A stretch of 64,000 bases of DNA from Streptomyces sp. CC208A (GTDB lineage Bacteria > Actinomycetota > Actinomycetes > Streptomycetales > Streptomycetaceae), in NCBI RefSeq assembly GCF_030010625.1, contig NZ_JASCXN010000024.1, positions 1 to 64,000 on the forward strand. The letters are read 5' to 3'. Under the pieces are notes generated by a model that did not search any database, had not been told where the DNA came from, and saw only the letters and a program-made list of their open reading frames with translations. Positions 1 through 8,248 of this stretch are shown here, piece after piece (position 1 is the first letter of the stretch; the number at the start of each line of letters is the position of its first letter). The translations under genes and the position numbers were made by a program.

Positions 1-115
1 GGCGGGGGCGGCGGGGGTGATGGGCGAGACACGGGACGCGGCCGGGAGGCGGGACACGGCCGGGACACGGGATGCGGGCGGGAACGCGGGCCCGGCGGGG
101 ATACCGGCCCGCACA

Positions 116-153
116 CGGGAAGAGGCCCTGCCGTGCGGCAGGGCCTCTTCCCG
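116..153 (-). terminator. Intrinsic terminator after the bldG operon
   Basis: A near-perfect inverted repeat (arms CGGGAAGAGGCCCTGCCG and its complement around a 2-nt centre) lies just past the stop of the anti-sigma gene. It reads as a strong hairpin for minus-strand transcription. Bases 1-115 to its left contain G-rich repetitive sequence and no gene I can support. Confidence 0.75.
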
Positions 154-172
154 TACGTCTGGGGGCGCGGGG

Positions 173-631
173 TCAGGACAGGACGTCCGCGTCCGCCGGG
201 GTGATGGGCCAGCTCATCCGGATGGTGCCGCCATCCTCGCCGGCGAGCACCTCGACGTCGTCGACGAGCCCGCGGATCACCGCGAGACCCATCTCGTCCT
301 CACCGTCGGCGTCCTCGACGCCCTCGGGCGGAGCCTCGGCACGCGCGCCGGGGACCCCGGCGACGGCCGCCGCACCCGCACCGGGCACCTCGTCACCGAC
401 CTCGATGGAGAACGTCTTCTCCTCCTCGATCAGCACGACCCGGATGGGCGTGACGACGCCGTTGCTGCGGTGCAGCCCCACCGCACGGGAACACGCCTCG
501 CCGACGGCGAGCCGCACCTCGTCGAGGACCGCCTCGTCCACCCCGGCCCGGCGCGCGACCGCGGCCGCCACCAGACGGGCGGTGCGGACGTGCTCGGGCT
601 GGGCGCTGAAGCGGAGTTCAACGGTGGCCAT
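173..631 (-). CDS. RsbW-like ATP-binding regulatory protein, BldG partner
   Basis: A 152-residue GHKL (HATPase_c) type protein of the anti-sigma/serine kinase family, encoded 14 bp downstream of bldG. By family it would bind or phosphorylate the anti-anti-sigma factor BldG in a partner-switching system controlling morphogenesis and antibiotic production. Seen: the N-box region reads VGEACSRAVG and the G1-like segment is EMGLAVIRGL. The canonical N box (ExxxNAV) has Asn as the Mg-ATP ligand; here that position is Arg, so kinase activity is doubtful. An acidic, Ala/Pro-rich insert lies near residues 80-105. ATG start with GGGAGA upstream. Co-transcription with bldG is inferred from spacing and the shared terminator. 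Confidence 0.85.
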   Translation of the reverse strand: MATVELRFSAQPEHVRTARLVAAAVARRAGVDEAVLDEVRLAVGEACSRAVGLHRSNGVVTPIRVVLIEEEKTFSIEVGDEVPGAGAAAVAGVPGARAEAPPEGVEDADGEDEMGLAVIRGLVDDVEVLAGEDGGTIRMSWPITPADADVLS

Positions 632-645
632 GGGATCTCCCCCGG

Positions 646-999
646 TCAGTCGACCGCGTTGACGGCCTCGTCGACCGAGGTGTGGATCGGGAAGACCTTG
701 GTGAGGCCCGTGATCCGGAAGATCTTCAGAATGCGCTCCTGGTTGCAGACCAGACGCAGCGAGCCCTCGTGCGCGCGAACACGCTTCAGGCCGCCGACGA
801 GCACACCGAGGCCGGTGGAGTCGAGAAAGTCCACGCCCTCCATGTCGACGACCAGGTGGTAACTGCCGTCGTTCACCAACTCGACCAACTGCTCGCGCAG
901 CTTGGGCGCGGTATAAACATCAATCTCGCCACCGACCTCGACGACCGTACGGTCGCCGCCAGCTCCGGGCACAGTGCGAGTCGACAGGGACAGGTCCAC
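646..999 (-). CDS. bldG: Anti-anti-sigma factor BldG
   Basis: A 117-residue single STAS-domain protein. The segment VVDMEGVDFLDSTGLGVLVG carries the conserved phosphorylatable serine in DSTGLG. The sequence is almost identical to the BldG I remember from S. coelicolor, needed for aerial hyphae, stress response and antibiotic production by sequestering anti-sigma factors such as RsfA/UshX. GTG start preceded by GGAGGA 5 nt upstream. It is first in a two-gene operon and diverges from the helicase gene across a 79-bp spacer. Confidence 0.95.
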   Translation of the reverse strand: MDLSLSTRTVPGAGGDRTVVEVGGEIDVYTAPKLREQLVELVNDGSYHLVVDMEGVDFLDSTGLGVLVGGLKRVRAHEGSLRLVCNQERILKIFRITGLTKVFPIHTSVDEAVNAVD

Positions 1000-1078
1000 G
1001 GATCCTCCAGCACCTTGCTATCGGGCGTTCGCCCCTCGGATCTCCCGGTCGGAGTCAGAGAACGAATCGCCAGCCGCG

Positions 1079-3694
1079 ATGGCATTCAATCACTTACCAG
1101 CAGCCATGCACGACGCCTTGGGAGCATTGTCCGTCACGCCGGTGACACACTCGGTGCCGATGGCCAAGAATCAGCGCACCGTCCGACCCGCCGGGGACAG
1201 GGGCAGCCGCCCCTCCCCGCACGGGCTCCTCGAACGGCTCGCCGCCGGTGACAGCCGGGCCGCGCGCATCACTCATATGGAGCACATGCCCGCCCGGACG
1301 GGCCGTCATGCCGTCTGGCCGGACCGCATCCGCTCCGAAGTGGTCGCGGCCATTCAGGCCGCCGGGATCGAGCACCCCTGGGCCCACCAGGCCGAGGCCA
1401 CCGAGCACGCCCTCGACGGCGAATCCGTGGTGATCGCCACGGGCACCGCGTCGGGCAAGTCGCTCGCCTACCTCGCCCCCGTCCTCTCCACCCTCCTCGA
1501 CGGCGCGGAGGCCGCGAACGGCCGCGGGACGACCGCCCTCTACCTCGCCCCCACCAAGGCGCTCGCCGCCGACCAGCGCCGCGCCGTCCGGGAACTCGCC
1601 GCCCCGCTCGGCAACCGGATCCGGCCCGCCGTCTACGACGGCGACACCCCGGTCGAGGAACGCGAGTGGGTCCGCCAGTACGCGAACTACGTGCTCACCA
1701 ACCCCGACATGCTGCACCGGGGCATCCTCCCCGCCCACCCCAGGTGGTCCTCCTTCCTGCGCTCCCTGCGCTACGTCGTCATCGACGAGTGCCACACCTA
1801 CCGGGGCGTCTTCGGCTCCCACGTCGCCCAGGTCCTGCGCCGGCTGCGCCGAGTCTGTGCCCGGTACGGCTCCGAGCCGGTCTTCCTCCTCGCCTCCGCC
1901 ACCTCCGCCGACCCGGCCCGCGCGGCCGGCCGCCTCACCGGCCTGCCCGTCACCGAGGTCTCCGACGATGCCTCCCCGCGCGGCGAACTGATCTTCGCCC
2001 TGTGGGAGCCGCCCCTCACCGAACTCCACGGCGAGCGCGGAGCGCCGGTCCGCCGCACCGCCACCGCCGAGACCGCCGACCTCCTCACCGACCTCACCCG
2101 GCAGGGCGCCCGCACGGTCGCCTTCGTCCGCTCCCGACGCGGTGCCGAACTGATCTCGGTGATCGCCCAGGAGCGACTCGCCGAGACCGACCGCGCCCTC
2201 GCCCGACGGGTCGCCGCCTACCGGGGCGGCTATCTGCCCGAGGAACGGCGCGCCCTGGAACGGGCCCTGCACTCCGGGGAACTCCTCGGCCTCGCCGCCA
2301 CCACCGCCCTGGAACTGGGCGTGGACGTCTCCGGTCTCGACGCCGTCCTCATCGCCGGCTACCCCGGCACCCGGGCCTCGCTGTGGCAGCAGGCCGGCCG
2401 GGCGGGCCGCTCCGGCGAGGGCGCCCTCGCCGTCCTGGTCGCCCGCGACGACCCGCTGGACACCTTCCTCGTCCACCACCCCGAGGCGATCTTCGACCAG
2501 CCGGTCGAGTCGACCGTTCTGGACCCCGACAACCCCTACGTCCTCGCCCCCCATCTGTGCGCCGCCGCGTCCGAACTCCCGCTCACCGAAACCGACCTGG
2601 CCCTCTTCGGCCCGGCCGCGCCCGGTCTCATGCCCCAGCTGGAGGCGGCCGGGCTGCTGCGCCGCCGCCCCGGCGGCTGGTACTGGACCCGCCGCGAGCG
2701 GGCCGCCGGCCTCGCCGACATCCGGGGCGGAGGCGGCAGCCCCGTCCGGATCGTGGAGGAGGGCACCGGCCGGCTCCTCGGCACGGTCGACGAGGCCGCC
2801 TCCCACACCGCCGTCCACGAAGGCGCCGTCCACCTCCACCAGGGCCGCACCTACCTGGTGCGGAAACTGGACCTGGAGGACTCCGTCGCCCTCGTCGAGG
2901 AAGCCGTCCCGCCGTACTCGACGACCGCCCGCGACACCACCTCCATCCGCGTCCTGGAGACCGACACGGAGGTCCCGTGGGGCTCCGGCCGCCTCTGCTA
3001 CGGCTCCGTCAAGGTCACCAACCAGGTCGTCTCCTTCCTGCGCCGCCGGCTGATCACGGGCGAGGTGCTGGGCGAGACCAAGCTCGACCTGCCGCCCCGC
3101 ACCCTGCGCACCCGGGCCGTGTGGTGGACGGTCACCGAGGACCAGCTCGACGCCGCCCGCATCCCCCCGGAGATCCTCGGCGGCGCCCTGCACGCCGCCG
3201 AGCACGCCTCCATCGGCATGCTGCCGCTCTTCGCCACCTGCGACCGCTGGGACATCGGCGGCGTCTCCGTCCCGCTCCACCCGGACACCCTGCTGCCGAC
3301 GGTCTTCGTGTACGACGGGCACCCGGGCGGCGCCGGGTTCGCCGAACGCGCCTTCCGCACCGCCCGCGCCTGGCTCGCCGCCACCCGCGAGGCGATCGCC
3401 TCCTGCGAGTGCGAGACGGGCTGCCCCTCCTGCATCCAGTCCCCCAAGTGCGGCAACGGCAACGACCCCCTCCACAAGCGAGGCGCCGTCCGCCTTCTCA
3501 CGGAACTCCTCCGAGAGGCCCCCCGAGAGCCTCAGGAAGCCCCGGAGTCTTGGGGGTCCCCGGAATCCCAGGGGTCCCCGGAGTCTCAGGGGTCCCCGGC
3601 ATCGCAGGAGACTCAGGCGGAGGCAGGGCCGGGGGCGGGCCGAGGATCCGAGGCGGCGGAGGAGCCAGGTGGCCAGGCCCCGCCCGCGCCCTGA
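1079..3694 (+). CDS. DEAD/DEAH-box helicase with DUF1998 zinc domain (MrfA-like)
   Basis: About 871 residues. N-terminal superfamily 2 helicase: Walker A region ATGTASGKSLAYL, DEAH-type motif II VIDECHTY, motif III LLASATS, motif VI QQAGRAGRSG. The C-terminal DUF1998 region has the four-cysteine cluster CECETGCPSCIQSPKC, a zinc site in MrfA, a B. subtilis helicase for mitomycin-type damage repair. A DNA-repair role is inferred. The start MAFNHLPAAM matches the homologue I remember; an in-frame upstream start exists at 974 but would overlap bldG. The last ~60 residues are a Gly-Ser-Pro repeat from an 18-bp minisatellite and overlap the convergent gene at 3498-4004 by 197 bp. Confidence 0.9.
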   Translation: MAFNHLPAAMHDALGALSVTPVTHSVPMAKNQRTVRPAGDRGSRPSPHGLLERLAAGDSRAARITHMEHMPARTGRHAVWPDRIRSEVVAAIQAAGIEHPWAHQAEATEHALDGESVVIATGTASGKSLAYLAPVLSTLLDGAEAANGRGTTALYLAPTKALAADQRRAVRELAAPLGNRIRPAVYDGDTPVEEREWVRQYANYVLTNPDMLHRGILPAHPRWSSFLRSLRYVVIDECHTYRGVFGSHVAQVLRRLRRVCARYGSEPVFLLASATSADPARAAGRLTGLPVTEVSDDASPRGELIFALWEPPLTELHGERGAPVRRTATAETADLLTDLTRQGARTVAFVRSRRGAELISVIAQERLAETDRALARRVAAYRGGYLPEERRALERALHSGELLGLAATTALELGVDVSGLDAVLIAGYPGTRASLWQQAGRAGRSGEGALAVLVARDDPLDTFLVHHPEAIFDQPVESTVLDPDNPYVLAPHLCAAASELPLTETDLALFGPAAPGLMPQLEAAGLLRRRPGGWYWTRRERAAGLADIRGGGGSPVRIVEEGTGRLLGTVDEAASHTAVHEGAVHLHQGRTYLVRKLDLEDSVALVEEAVPPYSTTARDTTSIRVLETDTEVPWGSGRLCYGSVKVTNQVVSFLRRRLITGEVLGETKLDLPPRTLRTRAVWWTVTEDQLDAARIPPEILGGALHAAEHASIGMLPLFATCDRWDIGGVSVPLHPDTLLPTVFVYDGHPGGAGFAERAFRTARAWLAATREAIASCECETGCPSCIQSPKCGNGNDPLHKRGAVRLLTELLREAPREPQEAPESWGSPESQGSPESQGSPASQETQAEAGPGAGRGSEAAEEPGGQAPPAP

Positions 3695-4004
3695 CCTCCG
3701 GAGCGAACGGTCCGCGGACCACCCGGGCCGTCACCTCGGCCTCCGCGCCGGCCACCCGGCACCGCACCAGCTCGGCGCCCTGCGCCGCAGCCACCCGCCC
3801 GGCCGCCGCGCACGCCTCAGCCTCTCCCCACAGGGCCCGGTCGGCGGCGGCGAGGGCCGCGAGGTCGGCGGCGCCGCCCGCCCGGTGCCGGACCGCCACC
3901 GCCTGCCCGAGTGCGAGCACCGCCCCGAAGACCACGCACAGGGCGCAGGCCGCGAAGGCCGTCCACACGCTCGCGGCACCCCGGTCGGCGCCTCCGCGCC
4001 TCAT
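3498..4004 (-). CDS. Rv3654c-type TadE-like secreted/membrane protein
   Basis: A 168-residue protein of the helicase/secretion-neighbourhood TadE-like family. It begins RRGGADRGAASVWTAFAACA and continues as one hydrophobic segment (residues ~10-35), a pseudopilin-like N-terminus, followed by Ala-rich sequence and a Pro/Thr repeat tail made by the minisatellite. It is the last gene of the Tad-like operon. ATG overlaps the stop of the preceding TadE gene by 4 bp, indicating translational coupling. The long convergent overlap with the helicase gene is unusual; the true C-terminus may be conserved only to about residue 120. Confidence 0.75.
   Translation of the reverse strand: MRRGGADRGAASVWTAFAACALCVVFGAVLALGQAVAVRHRAGGAADLAALAAADRALWGEAEACAAAGRVAAAQGAELVRCRVAGAEAEVTARVVRGPFAPEVRARAGPGHLAPPPPRILGPPPALPPPESPAMPGTPETPGTPGIPGTPKTPGLPEALGGPLGGVP
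3554..3610. repeat. 18-bp tandem repeat in the helicase 3' end
   Basis: About three copies of a unit like GGGTCCCCGGAGTCTCAG. On the plus strand it encodes GSPESQ repeats at the helicase C-terminus; on the minus strand it encodes the PGTPETPGTP-type tail of the opposing TadE-like protein. Confidence 0.8.
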
Positions 4005-4360
4005 ACCGGCCCGCCTCCCCCGACCGCGTCCTCGGCGAGCGCCGCCGCCCCGGCCCGCAGGGTCACCCCCAGGCCGCCGGGCCCCGGCGCGGCGGCCTCC
4101 ACCGTCACCCGCCACACCTCGCCCTCCCGCGCCACCGCCACCCGGGCCCCCTCGGGCGCCGCCGCCCGGGCGGCGGCCACCACGTCCTCCGAGGGCTCCG
4201 ACCGGGCCGCCGCCCGCGCCCCCGCCCTGGCCGCGTCCACGCACCGGATCTGCGCGGCGGACGCCACCAGCGCCCACAGCAGCGCCATCGCGAAGAGCGC
4301 GAGCGCCGGAAGCACGATCGCCGCCTCCACGGTCACGGAGCCCCGGTCAGAACGGCGCAT
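4001..4360 (-). CDS. TadE family pilus-assembly pseudopilin
   Basis: A 119-residue protein with the classic TadE start: RRSDRGSVTVEAAIVLPALA, where Gly precedes SVTVE (Glu at +5 of the presumed mature form), then a ~20-residue hydrophobic helix. TadE/F are minor pseudopilins of Tad/Flp type IVb pili. The ATG at 4360 is chosen; a TTG lies directly before it. The 5' end overlaps the last codons of the DUF4244 fragment and the 3' end overlaps the Rv3654c-like gene, so the operon was translationally coupled before the 17.6-kb insertion cut it from its upstream genes. Confidence 0.85.
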   Translation of the reverse strand: MRRSDRGSVTVEAAIVLPALALFAMALLWALVASAAQIRCVDAARAGARAAARSEPSEDVVAAARAAAPEGARVAVAREGEVWRVTVEAAAPGPGGLGVTLRAGAAALAEDAVGGGGPV

Positions 4361-4457
4361 CAAGGGCCTTCCCGACCAGCGACTGCAGGGCTCCCGAGAC
4401 TCCCCCGCCCGTCATGACCTTGTAGAGCAGGGCGGCGAAGCCGGCCGCCGTGAGCAT
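4347..4457 (-). pseudogene. C-terminal fragment of the DUF4244 (Flp pilin-like) gene
   Basis: Reading leftward, the 36-codon frame LTAAGFAALLYKVMTGGG...LQSLVGKALDAPF is the C-terminal half of a DUF4244 protein, the small Flp-like pilin between tadC and tadE in actinobacterial Tad loci. Its N-terminal half is 17.6 kb away at 22050-22184. The insertion happens to supply an ATG (4455-4457) in frame at the break, so a short membrane peptide could still be made, but it lacks the processing site and Glu+5 region. Treated as the broken 3' half of a disrupted gene. Confidence 0.85.
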
Positions 4458-4488
4458 TATCTTGGGTACCTGAATGACGTCAGGCATG

Positions 4489-4521
4489 TAAGGCAAGTAG
4501 GGTGGTCATGCACTTGCCTTA
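4489..4521. repeat. Subterminal inverted repeat, left end of the Tn554-like element
   Basis: TAAGGCAAGT (4489-4498) and its exact complement ACTTGCCTTA (4512-4521) surround a 13-bp spacer, about 30 bp inside the left junction. The same decamer recurs at 21999-22008 near the right end. These are likely recombinase-binding sites. The interval also sits directly upstream of tnpA, so binding there could repress it (inference). Confidence 0.65.
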
Positions 4522-4547
4522 ACGATATCCAAGGGGTGTTAGGCACG

Positions 4548-5717
4548 TTGGCCACGACTGCTGCTCTGTACCGGCACTTCCGAGCCGAGCGGGCCATATC
4601 GGGGGACGGGTCTACGTACTGGGTCGTGGTCGATGACGCCTTCGAGTTGCACACCGAGGCGTGTGCCTGGCTGGCCGGGCTCAAGGGCAACGATCGGGCC
4701 TACAACACCCAGCGGACGTACGCGGGCCGGGTCGCCCTGTACCTGTCGTACTGCACCGAGAACGGGGTCGACTGGAGCAGTCCCTCTTTGGCGCAACTCA
4801 TGGCGATGATGCGGTGGCTGGTGGATGAGCCGTTGCCGCCGAAGGGCCGCCGCTCGAACCCTGAGCCGCGCTTCAGGGACAAGGGCACGGCCAACGCGAT
4901 CATGGGCACGGTCGGGGAGTTCCTGACGTGGTCCGCGCTTCAGGGCTGGGTGCCGCAGACCGTGGTGAGTCAGCTCGTGCAGCCGAAGTTCCTGCACTAC
5001 ACCCCGCCGGGGTTCGATCCGGGCGAGGATGGCCAGCACCGCACGGTCCAGGCCCGGAGGATCAAGTACCGCGTCGCCGTGCCGGGTTACGAGTGGCTGT
5101 CCGACGAGCAGATCGAGAAGGCCCTCGACTGCACGACGCACGCCCGTGACCGGTTCCTGGTGGCTCTGTTGGCGGTCACCGGCATGCGGATCGGCGAGGG
5201 GCTGGGGCTGCGGCGCGAGGACATGCACTTCCTGCCCGACTCCACCTCGCTGGGCTGCCGCGTCGCCGGGCCGCACGTGCATGTGCGGCGTCGCCTGAAC
5301 AGCAACAACGCGTACGCCAAGTCGCCCTATCCGCGGTGGATTCCGGTGGAATCCGAGACCGTGGAGCTGTACGCCGCCTACCGCTACGAGCGCGACGCGG
5401 TACCGGAGGCCGAGGGCTGCGACATGGTGTTCGTGAACCTGTTCCGCGCCCCGCTCGGCGAGCCGATGAAGTACCCCAGCACGTATGAGCTGTTCAAGCG
5501 CCTCGCGGCCCGCGCCGGTTTCCGCACCCGCCCCCACATGCTGCGGCACTCGGCGATCACCCGGTGGGTCCGACAGAAGGTGCCTCGCGACGTGTGCCAG
5601 AACATGGCTGGCCACCAGTCGCCGCAGTCGATGGACCCCTACACCCACGCAACCGACCAGGACAAGCGCGACGCCGTCAAGCTGGTGGCCGCCAAGAGGA
5701 AGGAAGCCCGTCAGTGA
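4548..5717 (+). CDS. Tyrosine recombinase, TnpA-like
   Basis: About 389 residues. Shows an N-terminal core-binding domain (YNTQRTYAGRVALYLSYC) and the catalytic tyrosine recombinase residues: Arg in TGMRIGEGLGL, HMLRHS (H-x-x-R), GHQSPQS and the nucleophile in MDPYTHA. First gene of the tnpABC-like trio that should catalyse excision and site-specific insertion. The reading frame stays open far upstream into flanking DNA; starts inside the element are GTG 4536 or TTG 4548. I chose TTG because AAGGGG lies 11 nt before it, while the GTG abuts that motif. Its stop overlaps the tnpB-like GTG. Confidence 0.85.
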   Translation: MATTAALYRHFRAERAISGDGSTYWVVVDDAFELHTEACAWLAGLKGNDRAYNTQRTYAGRVALYLSYCTENGVDWSSPSLAQLMAMMRWLVDEPLPPKGRRSNPEPRFRDKGTANAIMGTVGEFLTWSALQGWVPQTVVSQLVQPKFLHYTPPGFDPGEDGQHRTVQARRIKYRVAVPGYEWLSDEQIEKALDCTTHARDRFLVALLAVTGMRIGEGLGLRREDMHFLPDSTSLGCRVAGPHVHVRRRLNSNNAYAKSPYPRWIPVESETVELYAAYRYERDAVPEAEGCDMVFVNLFRAPLGEPMKYPSTYELFKRLAARAGFRTRPHMLRHSAITRWVRQKVPRDVCQNMAGHQSPQSMDPYTHATDQDKRDAVKLVAAKRKEARQ

Positions 5718-8248
5718 CGGTGTCCGGCAACGTCGTCCCGCTCCACCAGCCCCGGCGGGACGCCGACCAGGCGGCCCGCGGCCTGCCGCCGAAGGTCCTG
5801 ACCGAGTGGACCGCGTGGCTGCGCGAGCGGACCGAACCCGGCTGGCGGCCCGGCGAATGGGACCGCGACGCCCACCTGTTCAGCGGCGACGTCAACCACG
5901 CGGGCACGGCCGTCTACCGGTGCGATGTGGCGGCCTGTGATGCGCTCACCCGCACCCGGCGGGGCCTGTGCCCCATCTGCGAGAAGGCCCACCGAGCCGG
6001 CGGCCTGAGGTTGAAGGAGTTCAAGGCCACCCACGTACCGGACCGTAACCGGGTGATCTCGGGCGAGCGGGCCGGGTGCCGCGTAACGGGGTGCCCGCGG
6101 GATGCGGTCCTGTGGGGCCTGTGCAACGCGCACAGCTCGCTGCGGCACAAGCATCTGCAGCGTGATCCCGGCTCCGGGCTGGAGGAGTGGATCGAGCGGC
6201 AGACGCCGTATCCGCCCTCGCCCGCCTGCAAAGTGGCGGGCTGCCGCTACGACGCCCGGGCCACCTGGGGGCTGTGCGGCATACACGGCAACCGCTGGAA
6301 GAAGACCACTGCCGCCCCCCGGGGACGACGGCCCGCGCCGACACGCGAGTGGCTGGACCGGCAGGCGCCGTTCCTGAACGTCCACCAGTTCTCCCTGGCT
6401 CCGCTGCATCCGGTAGCCCGCCTGGAGATGCTGTACGCGCTACAGCAGCGCGACGAACGCGGCCAGAAGATCGACCCCGTGGCCGTACGCCAGGCGGTCT
6501 CACACCTCGCGGAGCGTGTCGACTCCATCGCGACCGCGCCAGCCGGGCAGTTGCCGGGCGGGATGCAGGCGAACGTGGACGCGCTGGTGCGGGAGACGCA
6601 CCGGGTCCTGCGCTCGGCGTTCGACCGCTTCGAGGGCGTGGACCCGACCGGCCGGGACGTGCTGGACCTGTCCGAACTCGGCGTCAAGAGCCTGCGCGGG
6701 GGCACCACCCAGCGGCCCGGCGGCCTGGACGTGACGGACATCCGCCAGTCGTGGCTGAGGCAGATCCTGGTCACCTGGATTGCCGAGACGAAGCCGAACA
6801 CCACCGAGGCCCGGCGGGGCCTGCGGGTGTGCAACGCGGCCTCCCGGGCCCTGGACCTGCGGCCGGGCGGCGGCGCGGACCCTTCGGCGCTGGTGTTCGC
6901 CGACATGAACGCCGTCGTCGACACCTTCCGCGTCCTGCCCAAGCTGGACGGTGGGGCCATGTCGAGCAAGCAGCGCGGCGCTCTGCTGTCGTTCTTCTTC
7001 AAGATCCTCGACTACAACCGAGCCGCCGGCCACCTGGACGGTATGTCTGCGAGCTTTGCCCGGCACTCCAGCCACGTTATCAAGGCCGAGGAGGTCGACG
7101 AGGACGACGTCGGCAAGGCCCTGCCCGAGTCGGTCATCGCCCAGCTCGACGACTACGTGGACCTCCTGGGCGAGGGCGTGACGCACGGGAAGATGACGCC
7201 CGAGCAGGTCAAGGCGATGGCCCGCGCGGTCTACGAACTGCTGCGGGACACCGGCCGGCGCCCGTACGAGATCGCCGAGCTGCGGACGGACTGCCTCGAA
7301 CACGCCGACGGCGAGTGGCTGCTGATCTGGGACAACCGCAAGGGACGCCGCCTGAACCGGCGCCTGGAAATCGAGCGGGACACCGTGGAGACCATCCGCA
7401 CGTGGCTGGCGGTGCGTGACACGCTCGACCTGCCCACCGGCAGCGAGGGGTTCCTGTTCCCGCCGGCCGGGGAGAACGGCAAGATCCGCCACCTGGTCTC
7501 CGACCAGATCGCACCGATGATCCGTAAATGGGCCGACAGTATCCCCGTCCTGCTGTCCGAGGAGTTCGACAGGAACGGCGACCGGGTGCCGTTCGGCCGT
7601 TCGCTGATCTATCCGTACGCTTTCCGGCACTCGTTTTGCCAGCGGTACGCGGACGCCGGGGTGCGGGTCGAGGTGCTACGCGAGCTCATGGATCACAAAT
7701 CCATGCAAACCACCCAGCGGTACTACAGGATCAGTCACAAGCGGAAGCGGGAGGCGGTCAACGTGATGCGCCTGCACACCGTGGACCGCAAGGGCAGGTC
7801 CGCTCCGATGGCGTCCACGACCGCGTACGAGGCCCGCTCGGTGGCGGTGCCGTTCGGCAACTGTACCGAACCTTCCAACGTCAAGGCGGGCGGGAAGGCG
7901 TGTCCGATCCGTTTCCAGTGTGCCGCCTGCCCCTCGTACCGTCCTGACCCGTCCTACCTGCCCGCCATCGAGGACCACGTCCGCTCGCTGAAGGCCGACA
8001 GGGAGATGGCGGTCATGATGGAGGCGGACGAGTTCGTGGTGAGGAACCTGGACGACCAGATCGCGGCCTTCAAGGGGACCGCCGAGACGATGCGGAAGCT
8101 GGTGGAAGCGATGAGCCCGGATGAGCGGGACGAGGTCGAGCAGGCGTCGGCCGTCCTGCGCAAGGTCCGGGCCGCCCAGGGCCACGGCTCCGCCGTGGCC
8201 CTGGGTATGCCGGGCTTGCCGGGCCAGCGGGACGGGAGCACGGCATGA
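5714..8248 (+). CDS. Large tyrosine recombinase, TnpB-like, with zinc-finger-like repeats
   Basis: An 844-residue protein. The C-terminal half carries a tyrosine recombinase domain: Arg in DTGRRPYEIAEL, YAFRHSFCQRY (H-x-x-R equivalent is F-R-H), MDHKSMQTTQRYY with the nucleophilic Tyr. Unusually the first ~230 residues hold three Cys/His repeats of the form C-x4-C...GLC-x2-H (GLCPICEKAH, WGLCNAH, WGLCGIH). A further Cys cluster (CPIRFQCAACPSY) follows the catalytic Tyr, resembling the C-terminal Cys motifs of TnpB/phage integrases of this group. The GTG start overlaps the tnpA-like stop (GTGA), and its own stop overlaps tnpC (ATGA). Confidence 0.85.
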   Translation: MTVSGNVVPLHQPRRDADQAARGLPPKVLTEWTAWLRERTEPGWRPGEWDRDAHLFSGDVNHAGTAVYRCDVAACDALTRTRRGLCPICEKAHRAGGLRLKEFKATHVPDRNRVISGERAGCRVTGCPRDAVLWGLCNAHSSLRHKHLQRDPGSGLEEWIERQTPYPPSPACKVAGCRYDARATWGLCGIHGNRWKKTTAAPRGRRPAPTREWLDRQAPFLNVHQFSLAPLHPVARLEMLYALQQRDERGQKIDPVAVRQAVSHLAERVDSIATAPAGQLPGGMQANVDALVRETHRVLRSAFDRFEGVDPTGRDVLDLSELGVKSLRGGTTQRPGGLDVTDIRQSWLRQILVTWIAETKPNTTEARRGLRVCNAASRALDLRPGGGADPSALVFADMNAVVDTFRVLPKLDGGAMSSKQRGALLSFFFKILDYNRAAGHLDGMSASFARHSSHVIKAEEVDEDDVGKALPESVIAQLDDYVDLLGEGVTHGKMTPEQVKAMARAVYELLRDTGRRPYEIAELRTDCLEHADGEWLLIWDNRKGRRLNRRLEIERDTVETIRTWLAVRDTLDLPTGSEGFLFPPAGENGKIRHLVSDQIAPMIRKWADSIPVLLSEEFDRNGDRVPFGRSLIYPYAFRHSFCQRYADAGVRVEVLRELMDHKSMQTTQRYYRISHKRKREAVNVMRLHTVDRKGRSAPMASTTAYEARSVAVPFGNCTEPSNVKAGGKACPIRFQCAACPSYRPDPSYLPAIEDHVRSLKADREMAVMMEADEFVVRNLDDQIAAFKGTAETMRKLVEAMSPDERDEVEQASAVLRKVRAAQGHGSAVALGMPGLPGQRDGSTA

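Noticed and set aside
1094..3475. Long open frame antisense to the helicase
   Set aside because: Gly/Ala/Val-rich mirror of a high-GC gene; the plus strand has all helicase motifs.
3669..4547. Upstream extension of the TnpA-like frame across the junction
   Set aside because: Open only because of GC bias; it would start in flanking pilus genes and has no ribosome-binding site.
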